Below, in pieces: positions 8,169 to 15,100 of a DNA stretch of 18,515 bases (its first letter is position 1; the number at the start of each line of letters is the position of its first letter). The DNA comes from JANRLJ01 sp034437895. Its GTDB lineage: Bacteria; Chloroflexota; Anaerolineae; Aggregatilineales; Phototrophicaceae. The DNA lies in contig DAOTTO010000518.1 of the NCBI GenBank assembly GCA_034437895.1, positions 1 to 18,515 of the forward strand, written 5' to 3'. The notes below the pieces were generated by a model, which saw only the letters and a program-made list of their open reading frames with translations, did no database searches and was not told the origin of the DNA. A program made the position numbers and the translations under genes.

Positions 8169-8384
8169 ATGGAGGCGAATGTTTTACGCTCCGAATTGAC
8201 CGAACTTATAGCGGCAGTTCGCTCCCGTGTAGCTGCCGCCGACCCCTTTTTTCGGCAACAGCGGCAGCAGTTAGCGAGTTTCCCGCCGGATAAAGTCGTT
8301 GAATTTTTCTGTAGGGATACGGTGTGCCGTGTCCGCAATCATCAGAGGGGATCATTGTGCAAAACAAACATCTTTTACTCGTGA
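8169..8384 (+). CDS. Possible small protein (doubtful)
   Basis: This reading frame could encode 71 residues: a helical, charged segment (SELTELIAAVRSRVAAADPFFRQQRQQLASFPPDKVVEFF) and then a basic tail. Codon choice up to about residue 58 resembles that of neighbouring genes, but no ribosome binding site precedes the ATG and I recognise no family. Its last 28 nt overlap the next gene, which has a good ribosome binding site. An upstream in-frame ATG at 8121 would give 87 residues and is no better supported. The alternative is a structured untranslated leader for the SinR/Cas2-like gene. Confidence 0.3.
   Translation: MEANVLRSELTELIAAVRSRVAAADPFFRQQRQQLASFPPDKVVEFFCRDTVCRVRNHQRGSLCKTNIFYS
8211..8267 (+). 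other. Competing inverted repeats in the leader of the SinR/Cas2-like gene
   Basis: GCGGCAG occurs at 8211-8217 and again at 8261-8267, and its complement CTGCCGC lies between them at 8233-8239. The middle copy can pair with either outer copy but not both. A T6 run at 8247-8252 lies between the second pair, and GCCGA/TCGGC (8238-8242 with 8252-8256) can pair locally. This could be an attenuator-like switch, or simply Ala- and Arg-rich coding sequence if the small frame at 8169-8384 is real. Confidence 0.3.
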
Positions 8385-8644
8385 CCTACACCCTTTATCC
8401 CCCCGCTCAGGATGAGGAATTAGTCAATAAATTAGAAAAAGCGGATAGCTACGAGTTGGACGAATCCTCGTGGTTAATGTGTACCGTCGAGAGCGCGGGA
8501 TATTGGTACACCCAGCTAGAACGTGTCTTGTTCTCCGAGGATGAATTAATCGTCCTCAAGATTGATCTGCAAGACATCGGCGCGGATGAGGGCGTGAAAG
8601 AAGATTTAAAGGCATGGCTCAAAAGCCGTTTTCCGTCGCCCTAA
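8357..8644 (+). CDS. Small SinR/Cas2-like protein (ferredoxin-like fold)
   Basis: The 95-residue protein starts at GTG 8357. AGAGGGG at 8344-8350, 6 nt upstream, decides this over the more upstream in-frame ATG at 8324. The pattern LLLVTYTL near the start, SSWLMCTVES (about 38-47), LERV and then DELIVLKIDL (about 62-71) resembles SinR-type proteins, small Cas2-like relatives. The Asp that usually follows the first strand (YDL) is Thr here (YTL), so nuclease activity is unlikely. No CRISPR array or other cas gene is present. It is followed after 13 nt by xisH, so the three genes 8357-9382 look like one unit. The fold assignment rests on motif resemblance only, and the protein may simply be uncharacterised. 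Confidence 0.7.
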   Translation: MQNKHLLLVTYTLYPPAQDEELVNKLEKADSYELDESSWLMCTVESAGYWYTQLERVLFSEDELIVLKIDLQDIGADEGVKEDLKAWLKSRFPSP

Positions 8645-8657
8645 TTCTGGAGAACTC

Positions 8658-9071
8658 ATGCCCGCACTCGATCAGTGTCATGACCAAGTAGTCCACGCCT
8701 TTCAAAAAGCAGGTTGGCAAATTGATGGTCAACATTATCAATTGAAATACAAAGCCCATACCGTATTTATTGATATTGCCGCTTCGCGCCGGATAAACGG
8801 CACAGGACATCAAATTCTTTTGGCAGAAGTAAAATGTTTTCCAAACCCAGATAGCAGCACTCGCGAGGTCTATATCGCTTTTGGGCAGTGCCTTGTCTAC
8901 CGAACAATGCTTCTTGCCCGTGGCATTGATACACCGCTTTACCTTGTCATTCCTGAAGCATATTATGAACAATCATTTGATTTGACCTTAAAACAGGTTT
9001 TGAAGGATAATCAAATTCACTATATTACGGTCAATTTAGACACGGAGACTTTGGTAAAATGGAACGAGTAA
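8658..9071 (+). CDS. xisH: XisH-family protein (fdxN element excision controlling factor-like, PD-(D/E)XK fold)
   Basis: This 137-residue protein matches the XisH family: an MPALDQCHDQVVHAFQKAGW start, then FIDIAA with Asp39, LLAEVKCF with Glu57 and Lys59, a GQ motif at 76-77, and PLYLVIPE at 93-100. Asp39/Glu57/Lys59 fit a PD-(D/E)XK nuclease-like active site, so catalytic competence is possible. XisH was first named in heterocystous cyanobacteria, where xisH and xisI are needed for fdxN element excision. Most homologues, like this one, are in bacteria without that element, where the job is unknown; toxin-antitoxin-like or defence roles are conjecture. GGAG at 8649-8652 supports the ATG. The end overlaps xisI by 13 nt. 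The DNA is AT-richer than neighbouring housekeeping genes, suggesting horizontal acquisition. Confidence 0.87.
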   Translation: MPALDQCHDQVVHAFQKAGWQIDGQHYQLKYKAHTVFIDIAASRRINGTGHQILLAEVKCFPNPDSSTREVYIAFGQCLVYRTMLLARGIDTPLYLVIPEAYYEQSFDLTLKQVLKDNQIHYITVNLDTETLVKWNE

Positions 9072-9382
9072 TTGATCTGGCACAAATGCTCCGCCTTGAG
9101 ATCATGGACTATTGCACACCAGCCCTCAAAGCAAAGGCATTTTTCTTGGAAAACACATCCGAAGAAACCTTTAGTGTTGTGAGTATCGCGGATTACGAAT
9201 ATCCACGCTCCGAACATAATGGCATCGTTGTGCTGGCAAGAGTAGAAAATGACACAATTGTTGTCGAGGAGGACACCACCGATAGGCCGCTGTGGGAGGA
9301 ACTTGTACGAGCAGGCATCCCCCGTGAGAAAATTGTGTTGGTTTACGCGGGAGAAAAACTGCCTGCTAAAAATGAAACATAG
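9059..9382 (+). CDS. xisI: XisI-family protein, partner of XisH
   Basis: This 107-residue protein has the XisI hallmarks: an N-terminal helix ERVIDLAQMLRLEIMDYC, the strand NGIVVLARVENDTIVVEEDTTD (54-75), and the family signature LWEELVRAGIPREKIVLVY (78-96). It overlaps xisH by 13 nt, the normal arrangement of this conserved pair, and is presumed to act with it. XisI proteins usually end about 20 residues after the IVL motif in a tail with an FAVA-like ending. Here the tail is shorter and different (AGEKLPAKNET), and the TAG stop at 9380-9382 lies inside the left arm of a 12-bp inverted repeat. A repeat insertion may therefore have replaced the last residues. Function is unknown beyond family context. 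Confidence 0.85.
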   Translation: MERVIDLAQMLRLEIMDYCTPALKAKAFFLENTSEETFSVVSIADYEYPRSEHNGIVVLARVENDTIVVEEDTTDRPLWEELVRAGIPREKIVLVYAGEKLPAKNET

Positions 9383-9506
9383 AGGACACAAATCTTCTCC
9401 GTGTCCTCTATGGCTCCTCATGTGGAATCTCGAAAGTAATTTGAATGTTTTGAACCACCAAGGCACCAAGAATTTGACCTTAAATCTCTGTGCGCTCTAT
9501 GGTTAA
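9378..9506. repeat. Foldback intergenic repeat, two units
   Basis: The first unit is a perfect 12-bp inverted repeat, CATAGAGGACAC (9378-9389) with GTGTCCTCTATG (9401-9412), around an 11-nt loop. The second is imperfect: AACCACCAAGGCACCAAG (9453-9470) opposite CTCTGTGCGCTCTATGGTT (9486-9504). The words resemble the AACCACAGAGGCACAGAG...CTCTGTGGTT foldback elements dispersed in many Chloroflexota and cyanobacterial genomes (from memory). The region separates the convergent xisI and asnS genes and could stop transcription from both sides, although no long T-run follows. Confidence 0.6.
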
Positions 9507-9542
9507 ATCTTTTTCCAGTTTCTTTTGAGACTCTTCATCAGC

Positions 9543-10880
9543 TCATGGATATTTGCGATTCAGCATCCGCGCATAGGGGATCGTCTCGCGCACATGGGGC
9601 AATCCGCACACCCATGCGACGGTGCGTTCCAGCCCTAACCCGAATCCAGCATGAGGGACGCTGCCAAACTGACGCAGTTCCAAATACCAGGCATACGCTT
9701 CACGCGGCAGACCGATTTTGCTCACGCGCTCCTCAATCAATGCCGCGTCATAAATGCGCTCGCTCCCGCCTGTGATTTCGCCGTAGCCCTCCGGCGCAAG
9801 CAGATCAACACTCCGGCATACTTCGGGGCGACCTTCCACAGGCTGCATGTAAAAGGCTTTGATCGCCGTTGGATAATGATAGACGAATACGGGTTTCTCA
9901 AACATTTCCGCGATAGCTGTTTCATGCGGACTGCCGAAATCTTCGCCCCATTCGATTTTGAGCAGTTCTTTCTGTTCGGGGTCATCACTTTCCGCGACGA
10001 GCTTTTGTAAGCGCTCAACCGCTTCATCGTAAGTGATTCGCGCAAACGGGGATGTTATCGCTTCTAAACGGGCAATATCGCGCTCCAAAATTTCCAGTTC
10101 AGCGCGATGTTTGGTCAGTACTTGCGAGACGACATGAGTGATAAGTTGTTCCTCCATGTCCATCAGGGTTTCCAAAGACATAAACGCTACTTCTGGCTCC
10201 AGCATCCAGAACTCCATCAAATGGCGGCGTGTCTTCGATTTTTCGGCGCGGAAGGTCGGCCCAAAGCAGTACACCTTACCGAAAGAGGCCATATTCGCCT
10301 CGTTGTAAAGCTGCCCGGTTTGCGCCAGATAAGCAGGTTCATCAAAGTAATCAATCTCGAATAATGAGGTGGTATCCTCGCCAGCGGCGGGGGTGATAAT
10401 GGGCGTATCGACTAAAAGATACCCGTGATCGTCCAACCAATTGCGTAAGGCGCTCACAATCGTGGCACGGATGCGTAAGATCGCCCACTGACGGCTGGAA
10501 CGCACCCATAAATGGCGATGATCCATCAAAAACTCAATACCGTGTTCTTTGGGGCTGATGGGATAATCCGTCGCCTGCTGGATCGCTTCCAGCTTCTTAA
10601 TCCCGACTTCATAACCACCGGGGATGCCCGGAGCGCGACCTTCCGCCCGGACTGTACCTGTGATGATGATCGACGATTCTTGTCCGAGCTTGCCTGTCAG
10701 CTCAAATTCGGCTTCGTCCATATCGCCCTTAAAGCCAACACATTGGACGATACCCGTTCCGTCGCGCATCTTGATAAATTGGAGCTTGCCCTTGCCCGTC
10801 CGGTCATAAACCCAACCGCGCAAGGTCACTTCCTGACCGTCATATTTCGCAATATCTTGGATTTGTATAAGTGTCGCCAC
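9543..10880 (-). CDS. asnS: Asparaginyl-tRNA synthetase
   Basis: This class II aminoacyl-tRNA synthetase of 445 residues charges tRNA-Asn with asparagine. An N-terminal anticodon-binding OB-fold (about 1-100) has TLRGWVYDRTGKGKLQFIKMRDG. The catalytic core has TPIITPAAGEDTTSLFEID (motif 1 end, 159-177), AQTGQLYNEA (186-195), typical of AsnRS rather than AspRS, motif 2 starting FRAEKSKTRRHLMEFW (210-225), and motif 3 GFGLGLERT at 412-420. FRAEKS..RRH and the C-terminal RETIPYARMLNR are closer to the archaeal-type AsnRS than to the E. coli form. The start is a GTG. AGAAGG lies about 8 nt upstream on the minus strand and a TGCTATAAT promoter lies further upstream. The gene stands alone, convergent with xisI and divergent from the gene at 11105. 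Confidence 0.95.
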   Translation of the reverse strand: MATLIQIQDIAKYDGQEVTLRGWVYDRTGKGKLQFIKMRDGTGIVQCVGFKGDMDEAEFELTGKLGQESSIIITGTVRAEGRAPGIPGGYEVGIKKLEAIQQATDYPISPKEHGIEFLMDHRHLWVRSSRQWAILRIRATIVSALRNWLDDHGYLLVDTPIITPAAGEDTTSLFEIDYFDEPAYLAQTGQLYNEANMASFGKVYCFGPTFRAEKSKTRRHLMEFWMLEPEVAFMSLETLMDMEEQLITHVVSQVLTKHRAELEILERDIARLEAITSPFARITYDEAVERLQKLVAESDDPEQKELLKIEWGEDFGSPHETAIAEMFEKPVFVYHYPTAIKAFYMQPVEGRPEVCRSVDLLAPEGYGEITGGSERIYDAALIEERVSKIGLPREAYAWYLELRQFGSVPHAGFGLGLERTVAWVCGLPHVRETIPYARMLNRKYP

Positions 10881-10923
10881 AAGCCAAACCTTCTTAAGTG
10901 GTAAAAATACGTTTAGAACCGCG

Positions 10924-10932
10924 ATTATAGCA
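10924..10932 (-). promoter_or_regulatory. Extended -10 promoter of asnS
   Basis: On the minus strand, TGCTATAAT (positions 10932 to 10924) is a perfect TATAAT with the TG of an extended -10 element, 44 nt before the GTG start of asnS. No good -35 hexamer is seen, as is usual for extended -10 promoters. Confidence 0.6.
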
Positions 10933-11010
10933 CAAGCCGTTACATCTACAGGCTGCGCTTATCGCGTGTAAAAAATTCATAAGATGTTCGTGGGTTTTAG
11001 GACGAATTTA

Positions 11011-11056
11011 TGTTATACAATGTAGGATAGACATTGTAGTAACGGGTAACAATGTT
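11011..11056 (+). promoter_or_regulatory. Extended -10-like promoter overlapped by ACAATGT dyads
   Basis: TGTTATACA (11011-11019) resembles an extended -10. Its end overlaps the left arm of a perfect inverted repeat, TACAATGT (11016-11023), 7-nt gap, ACATTGTA (11031-11038). A third copy of the half-site lies in the small palindrome AACAATGTT (11048-11056). This arrangement in front of the gene at 11105 fits an operator for a dimeric regulator that would block or modulate this promoter. Confidence 0.45.
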
Positions 11057-11104
11057 CAAAAATCGTCGCCTGCCCAAATTATTCGTTTTTAGGGGGAGGA
11101 CTTC

Positions 11105-11416
11105 ATGGAATATGAATTGCGCGAACATTATTTACAGCGGCATTGGTGCCCATACTCCGAGGAATACACCGGATGTGACAGCCTCTTGACCGCGCTGGAC
11201 AACGGGTGGCTTCTGGAAAGAAGCGCTCTGCAAGAAGAGCATTGGTTCAACGGACGGCGGGTGATCGTCTATCACTTTTACATCTACCTTGATACTCGAA
11301 TTGAAAGAATGCGCGTTGTTTATACGCCTTATATTGATACCTTAATTGAGCATTATCACCTCAACATTATTTTGCCTGCCGCCGAATTTGAGATGATTGC
11401 CAAGAAAACGAGTTAA
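11105..11416 (+). CDS. Unrecognised small protein, paralogue of the one at 11687
   Basis: This is a 103-residue protein I do not recognise. It is rich in aromatic and charged residues, with no signal peptide or membrane segment. Features shared with the 110-residue protein at 11687-12019 show common origin: HW.P at 13-16, E.Y.G.D.LLTA..N.W at 19-34, E..WF.G.R around 44-51, VYH at 54-56, then PY near 75 and an I/V-rich last strand. The ribosome binding site GGAGGA (11095-11100) is strong and 4 nt from the ATG. Its upstream region carries ACAATGT dyads overlapping a promoter. The conserved HW, E-Y-G-D and WF could form a binding or folding core. The function is unknown. The DNA here is AT-richer than asnS. 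Confidence 0.75.
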   Translation: MEYELREHYLQRHWCPYSEEYTGCDSLLTALDNGWLLERSALQEEHWFNGRRVIVYHFYIYLDTRIERMRVVYTPYIDTLIEHYHLNIILPAAEFEMIAKKTS

Positions 11417-11443
11417 AAATCGTATAATTTGCACAGCGCATAA

Positions 11444-11461
11444 TTAACAAAGTATTGTTAA
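11444..11461. promoter_or_regulatory. Inverted repeat TTAACAA-N4-TTGTTAA
   Basis: A perfect 7-bp inverted repeat (11444-11450 and 11455-11461) lies 27 nt after the stop of the first paralogue. It shares its AACAA/TTGTT core with AACAA-N5-TTGTT at 11581-11595, near the promoter of the second paralogue, and with the ACAATGT sites before the first. It may be an operator of the same regulator, or part of an RNA 3' structure. Confidence 0.35.
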
Positions 11462-11463
11462 AA

Positions 11464-11502
11464 AAGGGTGATTATTTGTAATAAATCACTAAAATCACCC
11501 TT
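11464..11502. terminator. Stem-loop with A/T tracts, likely terminator
   Basis: AAGGGTGATT (11464-11473) pairs perfectly with AATCACCCTT (11493-11502). A second AATCAC at 11484-11489 can compete for the GTGATT arm. On the minus strand the stem is followed by a T-tract (complement of A6 at 11460-11465), so it looks most like an intrinsic terminator for leftward transcription. On the plus strand the tail is TTATTATAT, which could still terminate the gene at 11105. It may work in both directions. Confidence 0.5.
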
Positions 11503-11590
11503 ATTATATGAAACTTAGGAAATACTTAGCACCATAAGGAAAATACTTCTTGAAAATGTAACAATATTTAAACAGAGGTTAACAAAATGC

Positions 11591-11631
11591 TTGTTGGTTT
11601 TACCCAAATTAGGTTTATAATGACTTATAAT
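11591..11631 (+). promoter_or_regulatory. Tandem TATAAT boxes before the second paralogue
   Basis: Two perfect TATAAT hexamers stand 10 nt apart, at 11616-11621 and 11626-11631, 56-71 nt before the ATG at 11687. TTGGTT at 11594-11599 is a possible -35 for the first (16-nt spacer). The surroundings are AT-rich, so one of the boxes may be chance. AACAA-N5-TTGTT (11581-11595) overlaps the -35 region. Confidence 0.4.
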
Positions 11632-11686
11632 TAAGATCAAACTAGATAAAAAATAACACTAAATCGAATTTTTTAAGGAGCATGTC

Positions 11687-12019
11687 ATGATTAACCGCAA
11701 TGCAACCAATTTTCATGTCGAGTATATGGATGTCACCCAACATTGGAGCCCCACCTGCGAAAAATATGCAGGCGGCGATGCGCTGTTAACGGCAATTTTT
11801 AATGACTGGGAAATGGATAATACCGTCACACGCGAAGACTGCTGGTTTGCTGGAATGCGCCTAGTCAGTGTCTACCATGTCCCGATCAAACGTGATGGCG
11901 AAGAGCGTGTTATTAGCGTAATCGATAACCCTTATGTCTCCCGTTTAATGCATAACGGCAATATTCAAGTCGTCATTGCCGAATCAAGCCCAGAGAACGG
12001 TCAGGGAAAAGCAGGCTAA
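11687..12019 (+). CDS. Unrecognised small protein, paralogue of the one at 11105
   Basis: This 110-residue protein has no recognisable named domain, signal peptide or membrane span. It aligns along its length with the 103-residue protein at 11105: QHWSPTCEKYAGGDALLTAIFNDW here (about 18-41) against RHWCPYSEEYTGCDSLLTALDNGW there, then E..WFAG.R, VYH, and NPYVSRL..NGNIQVVIAE. It has a slightly longer N-terminus and a polar C-terminal tail. AAGGAG at 11675-11680, 6 nt before the ATG, gives a strong ribosome binding site. With its own promoter boxes and a 270-nt AT-rich spacer, it is probably transcribed separately from its paralogue. It ends 84 nt before the convergent flippase fusion. I cannot assign a role; the duplication suggests two related proteins under separate control. 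Confidence 0.75.
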   Translation: MINRNATNFHVEYMDVTQHWSPTCEKYAGGDALLTAIFNDWEMDNTVTREDCWFAGMRLVSVYHVPIKRDGEERVISVIDNPYVSRLMHNGNIQVVIAESSPENGQGKAG

Positions 12020-12103
12020 TTCGCTTCTAAAATATTATTCTTTCTAATAATTGATTTTCTGACGACAAAAGCGAAATCCCTAGCTGTCAGCGTTTATCCC
12101 GAC

Positions 12104-15100
12104 CTAAGAAGAGGGCGCTAATGGGCGCAGTCGGGCAGGCAAAATCGGCGCAATCATTTGCCATTCGTCAGCAGTCAGCGGTTTAAGCGCCAACAAAACA
12201 ATCGGATAAACGGCTAATCCGACCAACAAAGCCAGAATCGGCTGAACAGGCCATAAAAGACCAATACTGATAAACATCGCGCTCGCCACGACAACAGGAC
12301 GCACAACAATCGCCAACCAGTCGATTCTGCCGACGGCTTTTTGCAGGATCATCACAAACATGAAAAATAAGACGAGTTCAGATGCGATAGTGGTCAGAGC
12401 AGCAGCCTGATAATTATAACGCGGAATCAAGACCAAATTGGTGACAATATTAAACGTCACCGCGATGATAAACGCACCCGTGATGCGCCGTTGCAAATCC
12501 AGCGCGATTAAGACGTACTGCGTGAGGCTGTTCATCCAGCCAACCGGAATACTCCAGATCATGATTTGTAAGGCAATCGCGCCTTCCGGCAGATACTCCG
12601 CCCCACCCAAAACAGCCGTGAGTGCAGTTGCGGTAAACGTAAACAACACCGCCAACGGAAGCGCAATACACACCAACAGCTTAATCGCCAACATATACGT
12701 GCGGCGGAAAGCAGCAGGGTCGGCGCTGGCTTGGCGTGACATAATCGGCAGGAGCGCTTGCGTAAAAAAGGATGGGATGACGTTAATCGCCATCAACCAC
12801 TTATAAGCAACGCCATACTGCCCCACCACCCGCGACCCATGCCACGCTTCCAAAATAACGACATCTATCTGGAAGAAAATCGTCGCCAGAAAGTGATTGA
12901 GCATCAAAGGCCAGCTTTGCCGCGCCATGCTGCCCATCAACCCCAGATTAGGCTGGTAGGGGCGACTCGCCGAGTCGCCCCTAGCAAAGTTGATTAACGT
13001 CCGTGCGCCATACAGCAAAATCAGCAGCGTGATAAAATTCAAGAAGATACTGACCATCGCCAATCCCACAATGCCATAGCCCAACAGTAACGCGATCAGG
13101 CCGAAAATCGCTTTGTTGATGGTCGTAATCGTGGCAACAGCCGCCGGATACTCGGCTTTTTCAAAGGCGTAAAACAGTGCGGTCAAACCTGTACTCAAAC
13201 TGCTGGGCAGCAAGCCCATATAAAGCAAGCCCAGCGCGACCAATGCTTCGGGATTAAGCGGTGGACTGATAAAATTTTGCCGACTTAAGATGAAACCTAC
13301 CAACAGCGGCACACCGATCAGAATCAAAATCAACCGCATCAAACTGGTATTGAGCAGATAATACGCGGCGCGGTCACGATTGCGAGCCACTTCGCGCACG
13401 AGAAAGGTGTTCAGTCCAAAGTTGGTCAAAATATCGAACCAGACGAATATCACCACCGCGTATTGATAAACGCCTGCCTCTTCCGGCCCCAAAATACGCA
13501 GCATGACAAACGCAAACGCAAAATCAATGCCGCGATTAAACAGATTAAGCACAATTGGCGCGATACTGTTCCGGGCAAGGCGAGACAGGGTTGTACTCTC
13601 GCCGACTTGTTGACGGAAAATCATGCCCCATGCCCACACGCCCACCAGAAAGATCATCAATCCGGCGCTTATGACTGAACCAAACAAGCCCACTTGAAAA
13701 CTTGTTGGGCTGTAAACCAACCGAATAGTATATTCGGCGCTGCCATGCGGCAAAAGGACACCGATGAAATTTTCCAGAACGCGCTCGGTCTGCAACGGCT
13801 GTTCTTCATCTTGATTGCCTGCACGCGGACGGATAAAGGCTTTCCAGCCGGGGGCGTAGGTTTCGCTGAGGACAAGCCAAGAATCATTCTCGCCGGATGC
13901 GACGCTCACATCGACGAACTTCTCGCGTCCCGTATCGTTATATAGGGCGGCATACAATCCGATGTTAATGCCGGATTCAAGGCGCAGCGGCTCACCGGGG
14001 TCATTCTGTTGGGCGATATAAGCACGGGGCAGCGTATAAATTTCCCATATACGCGCAGCTTCATCCTCATAGACGGGCGATCTGGGCGGTAAGGTTGTGC
14101 CGTTGCCGTAGCGTGGGTCAAGTCCGGACGGAAGAGCTGTATTCAGATCAACCGATGTGTGCGTGATGATATAGCGCACATTGAGCAGACTCAACCGAGT
14201 CCAATCAATTTCGCCAATGCGATCTGCGTAAAGTGGCGCGATTCGGTTGTAATCCAGTTGAAGCTGTGGCGTTGTCTCGCGCATAAAAGCAACATACTGC
14301 GCTGGAATGATGCTGTCATAACCACGCACATCGTCCAGCCCATAGCGCATCGTCATATTGGCCTGAAACAAGGGCGCGTGTTGAGTCGGGTCATCTAGGG
14401 TGATATAACGAAACGCGCCATCCTCTTTTTGACGATCAATCAGCCATTGCATACTCGGCGGCGTAAAATCGAGCAGTGCTGGATCAGAGGCAGAATTGAA
14501 TCCCCATGAGGCGATCATCAGGTCAACCGCGATCAGTGCGATGGCGGCGAACTGCCACAAATAAGCCAAATAGCGTTGTCGGGGTAAAATATCACCTTGA
14601 GCAAATTTTGAACTTCGTCCCGCCAGCCAAAACACCCCACCCGCGCCAAGCGTCATGAGTCCAAATGTGAGGACATTGGTGAATTGATAATTGTAAAACA
14701 TGCGCCCATCAGAAAAGGCTTGATTCGCCAGCGCCATGCTGTTCACGATGCGATTGAACAATGGCTCGATCTGTGCGAAAAAAATTCGACTCAGGAGCAG
14801 CGCCGCCAAAATCGCAGTTCCAGCACCAATTAGCCCATAACCGAATCGACGTGACCACTGAAGGCTTTTTGGCGATAATGTTGCGAGCGCGGAAGCACCG
14901 AAACCCGCCAGCACAGCGATACCCAACGTTACGGCATACACCCAACGAAACGGCGAATTGAGTTGATTGATCCCCGGCAGAAGATAAATCGCGGCATAAG
15001 TCGGCAGCCCGAACATGAATGTCAGACTAATCAAGATGAGGATTAGGAAGATTGCATGATATGGCGGTTGGGTAGTCTGATCTGAGTCGGTACGTTTACG

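Noticed and set aside
8324..8356. ATG 8324 as start of the SinR/Cas2-like protein
   Set aside because: GTG 8357 has AGAGGGG at 6 nt and begins just before the first beta strand.
8357..9382. CRISPR-Cas or fdxN-type excision element
   Set aside because: No repeats with spacers, no cas1 or other cas genes, and no site-specific recombinase or attachment repeats are seen near the SinR/Cas2-like and xisHI genes.
9651..10904. Plus-strand frames opposite asnS
   Set aside because: asnS has all class II synthetase motifs, so the opposite frames are shadows.
11423..11428. TATAAT right after the stop of the first paralogue
   Set aside because: It is in AT-rich DNA with no -35 partner and no gene at a suitable distance, so it is probably chance.
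12020..12103. Terminator between the convergent genes at 12019 and 12104
   Set aside because: Only a 7-bp TTCGCTT/AAGCGAA pair with a 42-nt loop and short AT-only stems are present; this is too weak to call.
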